Source: Flavobacteriales bacterium (lineage in GTDB: Bacteria; Bacteroidota; Bacteroidia; Flavobacteriales_F; PHOS-HE28). From it: a DNA stretch of 64,000 nucleotides. Positions 33,831 through 41,280 of the stretch are shown in pieces. The notes beneath the pieces are model-generated. The model was not told where the DNA came from. It made no database searches and saw nothing but the letters and a program-made list of their open reading frames with translations. Location of the stretch: NCBI GenBank assembly GCA_019912395.1, contig JAIOIH010000087.1:124001-188000 (forward strand), in the 5' to 3' direction. The position numbers and the translations under genes were made by a program. Numbering within the stretch: position 1 is the stretch's first letter; each line of letters starts with the position of its first letter.

Positions 33831-34487
33831 ATGGCTTGGTTCAGCCCCGACTTCAACCGCTTCTTCATCGAACTGGCGGCGAACAACAACAAGGACTGGT
33901 TCCACGCGAACCGTACCCGATACGAGAACGTGGTGAAGCAGCCCTTCGAGCGTTTCGTGGGGGAGATGATCACGCGTGTGGCCAAGGTGGACCCCAAGGT
34001 GCGGATCGAACCGAAGGAGGCCATCTTCCGCATCAACCGCGATGTCCGCTTCAGCAAGGACAAGGCCCCGTACAAGCTGAACCGCTCCGCTCTCATTTCC
34101 GCAGCGGGCCGGAAGGACATGAACGCTCCCGGGATCTACTTCGAGCTGGGGCCGGAGGTGGTACGCATCTATGGCGGCGCCTACATGCCGGACAAGGATG
34201 CGCTGATCCGCATCCGTTCCCGCATCGCGAAGGACCTCACCAAGTTCAGGAAGCTGCGGGAGGACAAGGATTTCATAAAACGCTTCGGGACCGTACAGGG
34301 CGAAGCGAACAAGCGCCTTCCCCCGGAATTCCAGGCCGCCGCCGCCAAGGAACCGCTGCTCTACAACAAGCAGTTCTACTACGGCGCGGAGCTGCCGCCC
34401 AAGCTGGTGACCAGTCCAAAACTGCCCGATCTCCTCATGGAGCATTACGCCGCAATGGCCCCGATGAACGCCTTCCTGCTGCGATAA
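33831..34487 (+). CDS. DUF2461 domain protein
   Basis: 218 residues starting MAWFSPDFNRFFIELAANNNKDWFHANR, the hallmark opening of DUF2461, followed by RINRDVRFSKDKAPYKLN. A widely distributed cytosolic family of unknown function. It is divergent from ogt. A TATCTTGG box at 33806-33813 lies 17 nt before the ATG. Confidence 0.85.
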   Translation: MAWFSPDFNRFFIELAANNNKDWFHANRTRYENVVKQPFERFVGEMITRVAKVDPKVRIEPKEAIFRINRDVRFSKDKAPYKLNRSALISAAGRKDMNAPGIYFELGPEVVRIYGGAYMPDKDALIRIRSRIAKDLTKFRKLREDKDFIKRFGTVQGEANKRLPPEFQAAAAKEPLLYNKQFYYGAELPPKLVTSPKLPDLLMEHYAAMAPMNAFLLR

Positions 34488-34496
34488 GGTGCGGCA

Positions 34497-34958
34497 CTAA
34501 ACGATCGCCAGCAATCGCTGCTGTCGACCATTGAACGTTCCGGACCCTCCGACGGCCAAGGTGCTCAACATGGTAAGGATCGGTGCCTGCATGAAGATCG
34601 CCATCACCGTTCTGCCTTCCACTTCGATCTTCCCCAAGGCACCACTCACGTAAAAGAATCCTTGGTCCGTGGAAACCAGCGCACCCGGCAAAATTTCGGC
34701 ATATCGGCGTGTTGGGTCGATCCGCAGCAGGAAGGCTTCCATCGTTTGCAGATGCTGTAAGGCGGTTGCCTGCTTTTCCAGTTCCTGGTGCGCCATGGCC
34801 CGGGCCGTCTCATGTTTGTCCCCGGCGCTGCTCTTGGTTTCGGAAAGTCCGGAAAGCCGGGCTTCCTCCATGCTGGCCTCGGCGTGAAGGATCCGCTCGC
34901 GCAGATGCCGGGCGCAGGCCGCATGCACTGCCTGCTTCAGGCTGAAAAGATCCTCCAT
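34497..34958 (-). CDS. Small GreA/GreB-like conserved protein
   Basis: 153 residues. The N-terminal part (1-85) is a charged helical hairpin with the family stretch ETKSSAGDKHETARAMAHQELEKQ. The C-terminal part (about 90-153) is beta-rich and may be an FKBP-like lobe as in Gre factors. Homologues in Bacteroidota often bear an inherited name, 3-oxoacyl-ACP synthase, which the sequence does not support. ATG 34958 is preferred; a GTG one codon upstream is possible. It converges with the DUF2461 gene. Confidence 0.68.
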   Translation of the reverse strand: MEDLFSLKQAVHAACARHLRERILHAEASMEEARLSGLSETKSSAGDKHETARAMAHQELEKQATALQHLQTMEAFLLRIDPTRRYAEILPGALVSTDQGFFYVSGALGKIEVEGRTVMAIFMQAPILTMLSTLAVGGSGTFNGRQQRLLAIV

Positions 34959-34965
34959 CACGTCC

Positions 34966-35382
34966 TCAGCCCAGCACGTTCTTCCGGGCCACGTCCACTA
35001 CAAAGCGACCGCGCATGAACTTGCGGCCCAGCAACACCTGGTACTTCATGTCGCTGCGGTCGAACAAGGTGAACTGCGTGTTCACCGTAAAGCCGTTGAG
35101 CCGTACCGGGGTGCTGATCAAAAAACGATCGGTGCGCTGTCCCGTACTGCTTTTCACCGTCACCCGGCTGAAGCGCTTGAATACCATTCGGGTGCGCTTG
35201 CGGCCCATCGCGAAGGTGACCACCAGTTCCTCCTTGCCGTCCACCTCGCGCAGGTTCAGCTTCTGGTAGTGCAGTGCGCTGCGGTAAGCGCCGGTATCCA
35301 TCTTCGCATGGACCCGCGCAACGCCCAGCTTGGGCAGGGCGATGTACTCCAGCCGACCGATGGTGACCTTGGCTATTGCCAT
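34966..35382 (-). CDS. RimK-associated retropepsin-like protease domain protein (PF05618 type)
   Basis: 138 residues. KMDTGAYRSALHY is the retropepsin-like active-site motif with the key Asp, and LLGRKFMRGRFVVDV closes the domain. Members are often encoded next to RimK glutamate ligases; here no ligase is adjacent, but a RimK-like ligase lies about 12 kb away in the 20-24 kb operon. It starts 8 bp upstream of the Gre-like gene, so the two are likely co-transcribed. Confidence 0.8.
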   Translation of the reverse strand: MAIAKVTIGRLEYIALPKLGVARVHAKMDTGAYRSALHYQKLNLREVDGKEELVVTFAMGRKRTRMVFKRFSRVTVKSSTGQRTDRFLISTPVRLNGFTVNTQFTLFDRSDMKYQVLLGRKFMRGRFVVDVARKNVLG

Positions 35383-35531
35383 GGCATGCAAGATGGCCCG
35401 ATAGCGGCCGGGCAGTGGGGTCGGTCGGAACAAAGTTTCACGTCCGCTGTGTTGAAAGCAGCGATTGAAACCAGGCTCTCAACTCAGGGTTCCTTCGGAG
35501 GACGTTGAGGGAATCGGGCCATCAGCACCTT

Positions 35532-35563
35532 CTTTGCGTGCTTTGCGTCTTGGCGGTAAACCT
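35532..35563 (+). repeat. Dispersed intergenic repeat, copy C
   Basis: CTTTGCGTGCTTTGCGTCTTGG-type sequence ending CGGTAAACCT, related to the copies at 3956 and 16454. Confidence 0.5.
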
Positions 35564-35571
35564 ATCACCGC

Positions 35572-35919
35572 TCACAAGTGCATGAACTCCTTCTTCGCCA
35601 GCAACTGCTCGTTGGTCTCCCGGTGATCGGGATCGTCCACGCAGCAATCCACCGGGCAAACCGCCGCACACTGCGGCTCGTCGTGGAACCCCGTGCATTC
35701 GGTGCATTTGTCCGGAACGATGTAGTAGATGTCCATCGATATCGGGGCCATGCCCGTGTCCGCTTCGTAGGTGTTGCCCGTCGGCAGGGTTTGCATGCCG
35801 TGCAGGCTGGTACCGTCGCTCAGCCTCCATTCCGCGCCACCTTCATAGATGGCATTGTTCGGGCATTCGGGCTCGCAGGCACCGCAATTGATACATTCCT
35901 CCGTGATGATAATGGCCAT
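35572..35919 (-). CDS. 4Fe-4S dicluster ferredoxin
   Basis: 115 residues with two cysteine clusters: ECINCGACEPECPNNAIYEG at the N-terminus and CTECTGFHDEPQCAAVCPVDC in the middle, the layout of YfhL-like ferredoxins. A small cytosolic electron carrier. It is divergent from the acyl-CoA reductase gene, an arrangement I recall as common in Bacteroidota. A TACTTTTG box lies at 35988-35995. Confidence 0.92.
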   Translation of the reverse strand: MAIIITEECINCGACEPECPNNAIYEGGAEWRLSDGTSLHGMQTLPTGNTYEADTGMAPISMDIYYIVPDKCTECTGFHDEPQCAAVCPVDCCVDDPDHRETNEQLLAKKEFMHL

Positions 35920-35987
35920 GGTATCCGGTAAATTCGCGCCTTCGATATCAGCGTCCCATCATGCGGGCCACCTTCGCTCAGGCGCTG

Positions 35988-35995
35988 CAAAAGTA
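35988..35995 (-). promoter_or_regulatory. -7 promoter box of the ferredoxin gene
   Basis: TACTTTTG on the minus strand, an exact match, with a leader of about 65 nt to ATG 35919. Confidence 0.45.
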
Positions 35996-36003
35996 GACAC
36001 CCC

Positions 36004-37104
36004 GTGAGCAACCGTACACCAGCACCCCGAACTTCCGGTCCGGCAACGCGTATTTCCGCGTTCGCCCAACTGGGCCGCGCACTGGAGCTTTTCGCCAACC
36101 GGTCGGCGTGGCCGGGCCATTCCAGTGGGCTCACCGAGGACGAATACAACGCGTTCGACACCGCGCTTGACCATGCCCGCGTGCGCAACGGCTGGTTCAC
36201 CGAGGAACAGGTCCGCTTCGCCGCAAGGGGCCTTGCGCGGATGCTGGACCAGCAAGCATTGGAGAATTGGCTCGCGAACTATCCCGGGCTGGACAGCGCG
36301 CATGCGCCCAGGACCATCGGCATCATCATGGCCGGCAACATCCCGTTCGTGGGCTTCCATGACCTGCTGTGCGTGCTCCTCTGCGGGCACCGCGCCAAGG
36401 TGAAGGTCGCTTCCGATGATGCGGGGCTCACCCCGGCACTGATCCGGCTGCTGGCCTGCTTCTCCCCGGAAATGGCCGACCAGGTGGAGGTGGCCGATGG
36501 CAGGCTCGGCGAGGTGGACGCCATCATCGCTACGGGCAGCGACAACACGGCCCGCTACTTCGAGCACTATTTCGGCCACTTGCCGCGCATTATTCGGAAG
36601 AGCCGTACCAGTGTGGCGGTGCTGGACGGCAGCGAATCGGAAGCGGAGCTGGCCGCGTTGGGCGAGGACGTCTTCCGCTACTTCGGCCTCGGATGCCGCA
36701 ACGTGGGCAAGGTCTTCATTCCGCAGGACTTCGATCTGGACCGCCTTTTCGGCGCGATCTTCTCCTGGAAGGAGATCATCAACCATCATAAGTACGCGAA
36801 CAACTACGATTACCACAAGGCAGTGTGGATGTTGGACCGTGCGCCGATCGTGGAGAACGGTTTCCTGATCGTGAAGGAGGATAAGGCGCTCAATAGCCCG
36901 GTGGCCGCGCTTTACTACGAGCGGTATGCGGATGCGTCAACCGTGGAGGCGAGGCTGAGGGAAGAGAAGGAAAGGCTCCAGTGCATCGTGGGCCATGGCC
37001 ACACTCCCTTCGGTGAAGCCCAATATCCCGGCCCCGGCGAATACGCGGACAACGTGGATACGATGAAGTTCCTGTTGGAACTGGATCAGGGGGGGAACTC
37101 GTAG
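36004..37104 (+). CDS. Acyl-CoA reductase (LuxC-like)
   Basis: 366 residues from a GTG start. IGIIMAGNIPFVGFHDLLCVLLCGHRAKVK and the nucleotide-binding ATGSDNTARYFEHYFG match the LuxC-type acyl-CoA reductase family in the aldehyde dehydrogenase superfamily. GCRNVGKVFIPQDFDLDRLF contains the candidate catalytic Cys. It would reduce an acyl-CoA or related thioester to an aldehyde with NAD(P)H. The 3' end overlaps the convergent lipoprotein gene by 19 bp. Confidence 0.82.
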   Translation: MSNRTPAPRTSGPATRISAFAQLGRALELFANRSAWPGHSSGLTEDEYNAFDTALDHARVRNGWFTEEQVRFAARGLARMLDQQALENWLANYPGLDSAHAPRTIGIIMAGNIPFVGFHDLLCVLLCGHRAKVKVASDDAGLTPALIRLLACFSPEMADQVEVADGRLGEVDAIIATGSDNTARYFEHYFGHLPRIIRKSRTSVAVLDGSESEAELAALGEDVFRYFGLGCRNVGKVFIPQDFDLDRLFGAIFSWKEIINHHKYANNYDYHKAVWMLDRAPIVENGFLIVKEDKALNSPVAALYYERYADASTVEARLREEKERLQCIVGHGHTPFGEAQYPGPGEYADNVDTMKFLLELDQGGNS

Positions 37105-38582
37105 CAGCCCAGATCGGGCACGCCGTCCCACGCCCGCACTACATTGTCCAGGTCATTGAACGCTTCTGGGTCGGTGCCAAAATCGTCCAATCCCTTGTTA
37201 CGCGCATAAGCGTTCTCCGTGAGGTGGAAATCTCCATTGCTCGCATCCACAAAGCCCGGGCTCTGGTTCCTGTATGTGGTACTTTGTTCAAAATGTCCGG
37301 CATCGGAAGTGCTCTGGTCGGTGCGGAACAGGAAGTTCTTGAAGAGGAAGTCGGGTGATAGCTGGTTGTCGAAGGCGAGTTGGAACTCATTGCCATTGTT
37401 GCCATAGATGATGCCGTTGCGGAAGCTGCTCGCCTCCACATCGCGCACATGCGTGGCCCCGTACAGGTCGCTGAAGGTGTTGGTCATAATGAAGGCCGGC
37501 TCCTGACGCACATCGTAGCTCCAGTAGTTCGCGATCGTGCTGTGGTTGAAGTCGTACTTACCGCCGCCGGTGAGCGCCACACAGTACTGGCCGCAATTTT
37601 CCACCAGCAGGTTGGTGCTTTTGATCCGATAGTTCTCCGAGAGGATCCCCGCTGCGGAGCAATTGCGGATGCTCACGTTGTTCAGCACGAGCCAGTTCGC
37701 ACTGGTGGGCTGCCCCGGCGTTCCGATCCAACTCTGCGGCTGAATGCCGACCAGCGCGTTCTTGATGTCCACATGCTTGAACTCATTGTTGTTCGGTCCG
37801 TCATTGATCCAGATGCGGTCCCATTGTCCGGGCAGGTCGGCGTATTCCGCTTCCAAGCGGTCCCCTTGGAAGGTGATGTGTTCATCGTATGTCCCGTTCG
37901 CCTGGATATTGCCTCCCCGATACACCCACAGCCCGCCGCCGCCGTGGAAGTAGACCCGAACACCAGGGTCGATGATCAGCGTGCAGCAGGAATCCACCAC
38001 CGCATAGCCGAAGATCACGTAGGGCTTGTCGTTCGTCCAGTGTACGGTCTCGCAGATCTGGTTGCCCGAACTATCATATCCACCTGCGATGTAACTGAAC
38101 GCGGGAAAACCCTGAACGTAGGTGTCCGGCCGGTAGAAGTGCGCGTTCTGGCCCCAGGCGTTCAGGGTTACTCGCTGCTCGTTGCCGTTGGTGTTGAACA
38201 GAATGTGGTCCTCTATCACGAATGGCGTGTTCGATCCTCCGGGCCCCAGGGTGGCCTCCACGAAGATGTAGATGCTGTCCCCGCCGGGGATCTCCACATC
38301 GCTGAAACTGAGTCCCGAGCTTCCGTCCACATTGATGCGGAACGGGGAGGGGGAGCCGCCTTCCAAGGCGATGTTCACCCGTACGCCGTCGCTGTTCCGG
38401 TTGCGTGCCGTGAACCGCTTGGTCACCGTGCCCACCGTAGTGAAAACCGTGTCGAACAAGATGGAATCCACGGAGAATTCCAACCGTGCGCTTGGCGAGT
38501 CGGTGAAGAGCTGGTCCTTGCGGCAGCCGAAAAGAACAGCGGCCAGTAGGATGAGCAGTAGGGTGGGGCGGAGGATCTTCAA
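37086..38582 (-). CDS. Lipoprotein with parallel beta-helix repeats
   Basis: 498 residues. Signal peptide with lipobox LAAVLFGC, then a beta-sandwich region (about 30-150) and a right-handed parallel beta-helix (about 190-440; short repeats such as NNEFKHVDIKNALVGIQ, NLLVENCGQYCVAL, ASSFRNGIIYGNNGNEF). The start is a TTG at 38582; no ATG precedes the signal peptide, and a CATCTTTG box lies 7 nt upstream. A cell-surface adhesin or polysaccharide-binding role is possible. Confidence 0.75.
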   Translation of the reverse strand: MKILRPTLLLILLAAVLFGCRKDQLFTDSPSARLEFSVDSILFDTVFTTVGTVTKRFTARNRNSDGVRVNIALEGGSPSPFRINVDGSSGLSFSDVEIPGGDSIYIFVEATLGPGGSNTPFVIEDHILFNTNGNEQRVTLNAWGQNAHFYRPDTYVQGFPAFSYIAGGYDSSGNQICETVHWTNDKPYVIFGYAVVDSCCTLIIDPGVRVYFHGGGGLWVYRGGNIQANGTYDEHITFQGDRLEAEYADLPGQWDRIWINDGPNNNEFKHVDIKNALVGIQPQSWIGTPGQPTSANWLVLNNVSIRNCSAAGILSENYRIKSTNLLVENCGQYCVALTGGGKYDFNHSTIANYWSYDVRQEPAFIMTNTFSDLYGATHVRDVEASSFRNGIIYGNNGNEFQLAFDNQLSPDFLFKNFLFRTDQSTSDAGHFEQSTTYRNQSPGFVDASNGDFHLTENAYARNKGLDDFGTDPEAFNDLDNVVRAWDGVPDLGCYEFPP

Positions 38583-38693
38583 AGCCGGGCAAAGATGGGA
38601 TGCCGGGGCTATTACGGGAAAGCCGCTGGATCATTGCCCGGAACGGGAGGTGCGGCAGCTTACGGGAACGTGTTCGGTAGAACGGATTTTCGT

Positions 38694-38701
38694 TACATTT
38701 G
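38694..38701 (+). promoter_or_regulatory. -7 promoter box of rpmE2
   Basis: TACATTTG, an exact match, about 49 nt before ATG 38750. Confidence 0.55.
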
Positions 38702-38749
38702 CGCCCCGTTGGCGGAAATCCAACGGCAGCACCGTAAAGCAGACCCGCA

Positions 38750-39067
38750 ATGAAACCAGGCATCCATCCCGAGAACTACCGCATCGTCATCTTCAAGGAC
38801 ATGAGCAATGACGACATGTTCCTCGGCAAGAGCTGTGCGAACACGAAGGACACCATGAAGTGGGAGGACGGCAACGAATACCCCTTGGTGAAGCTGGACA
38901 TCAGCAGCTCGTCCCACCCGTACTACACGGGCAAGATGATGCTGATCGACACCGCCGGCCGCGTGGACAAGTTCAAGAAGCGCTTCGCGAAGCATGCCGA
39001 GATGAAGAACACCGCCACTGCCGCCAAGAAGGAGGAAGAGGAAGGCGGCGAGGAGGCTGCCCAGTAA
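38750..39067 (+). CDS. rpmE2: Type B 50S ribosomal protein L31
   Basis: 105 residues. [24 protein letters not shown] and [27 protein letters not shown] define L31. The zinc-binding Cys pattern of type A is absent, so it is the zinc-independent type B. A Lys/Glu-rich tail follows. It has its own promoter and terminator. Confidence 0.93.
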   Translation: MKPGIHPENYRIVIFKDMSNDDMFLGKSCANTKDTMKWEDGNEYPLVKLDISSSSHPYYTGKMMLIDTAGRVDKFKKRFAKHAEMKNTATAAKKEEEEGGEEAAQ

Positions 39068-39097
39068 GCTCGCGCCTCGAAATACACCGATTTCAGG

Positions 39098-39126
39098 GCC
39101 CTCTCCGGATGCGGAGGGGGCTTTTT
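39098..39126 (+). terminator. Rho-independent terminator after rpmE2
   Basis: 10-bp stem (GCCCTCTCCG with CGGAGGGGGC, one G-U pair), GATG loop, five T residues. Confidence 0.82.
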
Positions 39127-39139
39127 CGTGGACAAAGCC

Positions 39140-39147
39140 TACATTCG
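39140..39147 (+). promoter_or_regulatory. -7 promoter box directly before the zinc-ribbon gene
   Basis: TACATTCG, GCTTC, ATG 39153. Confidence 0.45.
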
Positions 39148-39152
39148 GCTTC

Positions 39153-39548
39153 ATGCTTGCCGAACGCGCCACCGAAAAAAAGGTCTGTCTGGAGTGCGGG
39201 GAACCCATCAAAGGCCGCACGGACAAGAAGTTTTGTTCGGATGCCTGCCGCAATCTGTTCCACTACCGCACCAACAACGCGCCCATTAATTACGTGCGTA
39301 ACGTGGTGAACACCCTCAAGCGCAATCGGAGGATCCTAAGCGAGTTGAACCCCGGTGGCAAGATCAAGGTGCATCGGGATAAACTGGTGGAGCGCGGCTA
39401 CAACTTCATGTACCACACCAACATCTATCGCACCAAGGTGGGCAACGTCTACGTGTTCTGCTTCGAGCACGGTTACTTGGAACTCAGCGAGAACTGGTAC
39501 GCGCTCGTCCGCCGCGACGAATACCTGGAGCGCGCAGGGGACGCTTGA
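39153..39548 (+). CDS. Small zinc-ribbon protein (DUF2116-like)
   Basis: 131 residues. VCLECGEPIKGRTDKKFCSDACRN gives a CxxC and CxxxC zinc ribbon, followed by a basic helical region (NTLKRNRRILSEL) and a C-terminal beta portion. Nucleic-acid binding is likely but unproven. Common in Bacteroidota. Confidence 0.72.
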   Translation: MLAERATEKKVCLECGEPIKGRTDKKFCSDACRNLFHYRTNNAPINYVRNVVNTLKRNRRILSELNPGGKIKVHRDKLVERGYNFMYHTNIYRTKVGNVYVFCFEHGYLELSENWYALVRRDEYLERAGDA

Positions 39549-39581
39549 AAGCTGAAACCGGAAAGCTGAGACTGGAAGCTT
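39547..39581. repeat. Short GAAAGCTGA-type repeat
   Basis: Three imperfect units of GGAAGCTGA/GAAAGCTGA lie after the zinc-ribbon stop. No function assigned. Confidence 0.35.
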
Positions 39582-39590
39582 ACGTGGCGA

Positions 39591-39716
39591 TCAACAGCTG
39601 GCCCAGAGGATCAGGACCACCATGCCCAGGATCATGATCGCCAGCACGACCGGACCGCCGATCTCATTCTGTTCAGCTTCCTCCGGGAAATGGCCTTCGT
39701 GCTCGTGGTCGGACAT
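39591..39716 (-). CDS. 41-residue single-pass membrane protein
   Basis: ATG 39716 to TGA 39591. An acidic, His-containing N-terminus (MSDHEHEGHFPEEAEQNE) is followed by one hydrophobic helix (PVVLAIMILGMVVLILWAS) and a final Cys. The composition and helix resemble genuine small membrane proteins rather than chance. No family recognised. Not co-directional with its immediate left neighbour. Confidence 0.55.
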   Translation of the reverse strand: MSDHEHEGHFPEEAEQNEIGGPVVLAIMILGMVVLILWASC

Positions 39717-39796
39717 GTGGTGCAGTGTTTTGGTGCGGCGAATATAGAGCCGGGAAGCGAGCTTCCGAACACGTTCGCCAGCCCAAGACCCTGGAG

Positions 39797-39988
39797 TCAG
39801 TTCAAGCTGAAGGTAGGCTGACGTAGGACCATCCTTGCGATCACATGGCTTTCGTTGGCCCGCATGCGGCGTACCATGGACCGAACGTGTTCCTCCAGTT
39901 CCCGGTCGCTCAGGCTGGACAAGTCGGTGTACACCGCAAGGCTGCTTCGGCTCTTGAGTATGAGTGCTATTTTGTAGGAGCGTGACAT
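39797..39988 (-). CDS. Small basic hypothetical protein
   Basis: 63 residues starting MSRSYKIALILKSRSSLAVYTDLSSLSDRELEEHVRSMVRRMR in outline, with a possible N-terminal strand and an amphipathic basic helix. The frame is open upstream, but 39988 is the first ATG with this composition. No family recognised; it could be non-coding. Confidence 0.4.
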   Translation of the reverse strand: MSRSYKIALILKSRSSLAVYTDLSSLSDRELEEHVRSMVRRMRANESHVIARMVLRQPTFSLN

Positions 39989-40208
39989 GGTGTATGCCCT
40001 ATAGACGGGGCACCCCTGCCAAGGGATGCCTCGGAAGTGGGCGGATCCGAGCAACGGGCCTTCCCGACCGGGAAACGGCTGACGGGATGGGCGAAATGAG
40101 CCGGCAGGGCATTCCCGTGGCCGACCGGGCAAGCAACGGTTCGCACGTTGAAGGCTTTCCTTGGTGGGGGTAGCTGCATCGTTCTCGCCCCTGTTCGCTT
40201 CGCTCCGC

Positions 40209-40271
40209 GGGGCCTTTTCATGCGCCCCTTCGCTCAAGCTTTGCTTGGCTTGGTGCGCATGAAAAAGCCCC
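40209..40271. repeat. Large inverted repeat, 17-bp arms, one mismatch
   Basis: GGGGCCTTTTCATGCGC pairs with GCGCATGAAAAAGCCCC across a 29-nt loop. The right arm overlaps the tRNA-Pro terminator, so the two hairpins exclude each other. Confidence 0.7.
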
Positions 40272-40291
40272 TGCGACTTTGTCGCAAGGGC
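40262..40291 (-). terminator. Rho-independent terminator of tRNA-Pro
   Basis: On the minus strand an 11-bp stem (GCCCTTGCGAC with GTCGCAGGGGC, one G-U pair) and AAA loop are followed by five T residues. Confidence 0.8.
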
Positions 40292-40302
40292 TCAAACGCT
40301 GG

Positions 40303-40377
40303 TCGGGGTGAGAGGATTCGAACCTCCGGCCTCTACGTCCCGAACGTAGCACTCTAACCGGGCTGAGCTACACCCCG
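40303..40377 (-). tRNA. tRNA-Pro (anticodon CGG)
   Basis: 75 nt. The acceptor stem CGGGGTG pairs with CACCCCG, the D arm is TAGCTCAGCCCGGTTAGAGTG, and the anticodon arm is CTACG-TTCGGGA-CGTAG with CGG at 34-36. TTCGAAT is the T loop. No encoded CCA. Confidence 0.93.
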
Positions 40378-40395
40378 TAGCCCACTTTGGGGCGG

Positions 40396-40403
40396 CAAAT
40401 ATA
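40396..40403 (-). promoter_or_regulatory. -7 promoter box of tRNA-Pro
   Basis: TATATTTG, an exact TA-N2-TTTG match, 18 nt upstream of the tRNA 5' end. Confidence 0.5.
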
Positions 40404-40519
40404 GGGGCTTCGTCGATCCGAGTCCCGAGTGTCGAGCATGGTCGGCGGAAACGGAGTCACCTCGTTCCCATTGCTGTTCGATCGCTGCGGACGAGGTCTT
40501 CGGGTCGTGCCGACCAAAA

Positions 40520-40550
40520 TTTTACGAGTGGACCTGCCGTACTACATTCG
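40520..40550 (+). promoter_or_regulatory. Promoter of tRNA-Gly
   Basis: TTTT (40520-40523), 19-nt spacer, TACATTCG (40543-40550), 10 nt before the tRNA. Confidence 0.45.
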
Positions 40551-40560
40551 CGGCCTCCAA

Positions 40561-40633
40561 GCGGGAGTAGCTCAGTTGGTAGAGCATCAGCTTCCCAAGC
40601 TGAGGGTCGCGGGTTCGAGTCCCGTTTCCCGCT
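40561..40633 (+). tRNA. tRNA-Gly (anticodon CCC)
   Basis: 73 nt. Acceptor GCGGGAG with TTCCCGC (one G-U), D arm AGCTCAGTTGGTAGAGCA, anticodon loop TTCCCAA, T loop TTCGAGT. No encoded CCA. Opposite strand to tRNA-Pro. Confidence 0.93.
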
Positions 40634-40690
40634 CAAGGCCCCGGTCCAATGGGATCGGGGCTTTCCTCTCCTACTTCGAGCGCGGTGAAC

Positions 40691-40698
40691 GACCTTTG
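40691..40698 (+). promoter_or_regulatory. Candidate -7 box of msrA
   Basis: GACCTTTG lies 24 nt before ATG 40723. An AAAGGA directly abuts the ATG and is too close to act as a normal ribosome binding site. Confidence 0.35.
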
Positions 40699-40722
40699 CA
40701 GCATATCCCCCGGCCGAAAGGA

Positions 40723-41280
40723 ATGCCCCAGCCCGTAACCTCCGTGAACTCTGCCGCCAGCGCCGTGTTCGGCACGGGCTGCTTTTGGTGTTCCGAGGCG
40801 GTGTTCAGCGAATTGAAAGGCGTGCTGAAGGTGGAGCCGGGATACATGGGAGGCGATCCCGCGCGAGCCAACTACAAGGATGTCTGTGCGGGCGATACCG
40901 GACATGCCGAGGTCTCGCGCATCACCTTCGATCCCCGGGAGATCTCCTATGATGAGCTGCTGGAGGTGTTCTGGCAGACGCACGACCCCACCTCGCTCAA
41001 CCGCCAGGGCGGCGATGTGGGAACCCAGTATCGTTCCATCATCTTCTTCGCCAACCCCGAACAACAAGCGAAAGCCTTGGCACAACGCGATCGCTTGGAC
41101 CAGAGCGGGGCGTGGGAACGCCCCATCGTAACGGAGGTCACCCCAATGGTGGACTTTCATCCTGCGGAGAACTTCCACAACGACTACTTTGCGAACAATC
41201 CCGAACAGGGGTATTGCCGAACGGTGATCCGACCGAAAATGGAGAAGTTCCGCAACGCCTTCAAGCAGAAATTGAAATGA
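40723..41280 (+). CDS. msrA: Peptide methionine-(S)-S-oxide reductase MsrA
   Basis: 185 residues. The catalytic motif GCFWCSEAVF (near 19) and YMGGDPARANYKDVCAGDTGHAE and DVGTQYRS are definitive. It repairs oxidised Met residues. ATG 40723 gives the standard N-terminus; the open frame further upstream runs through the tRNA-Gly. The stop overlaps the start of the next gene (ATGA). Confidence 0.94.
   Translation: MPQPVTSVNSAASAVFGTGCFWCSEAVFSELKGVLKVEPGYMGGDPARANYKDVCAGDTGHAEVSRITFDPREISYDELLEVFWQTHDPTSLNRQGGDVGTQYRSIIFFANPEQQAKALAQRDRLDQSGAWERPIVTEVTPMVDFHPAENFHNDYFANNPEQGYCRTVIRPKMEKFRNAFKQKLK

Larger units (their letters stand above)
39989..40302. other. 314-bp intergenic region with nested hairpins
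   Basis: Contains a 17-bp inverted repeat (40209-40225 with 40255-40271) and the tRNA-Pro terminator (40262-40291). Nothing gene-like is visible between 39989 and 40200. Confidence 0.55.
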
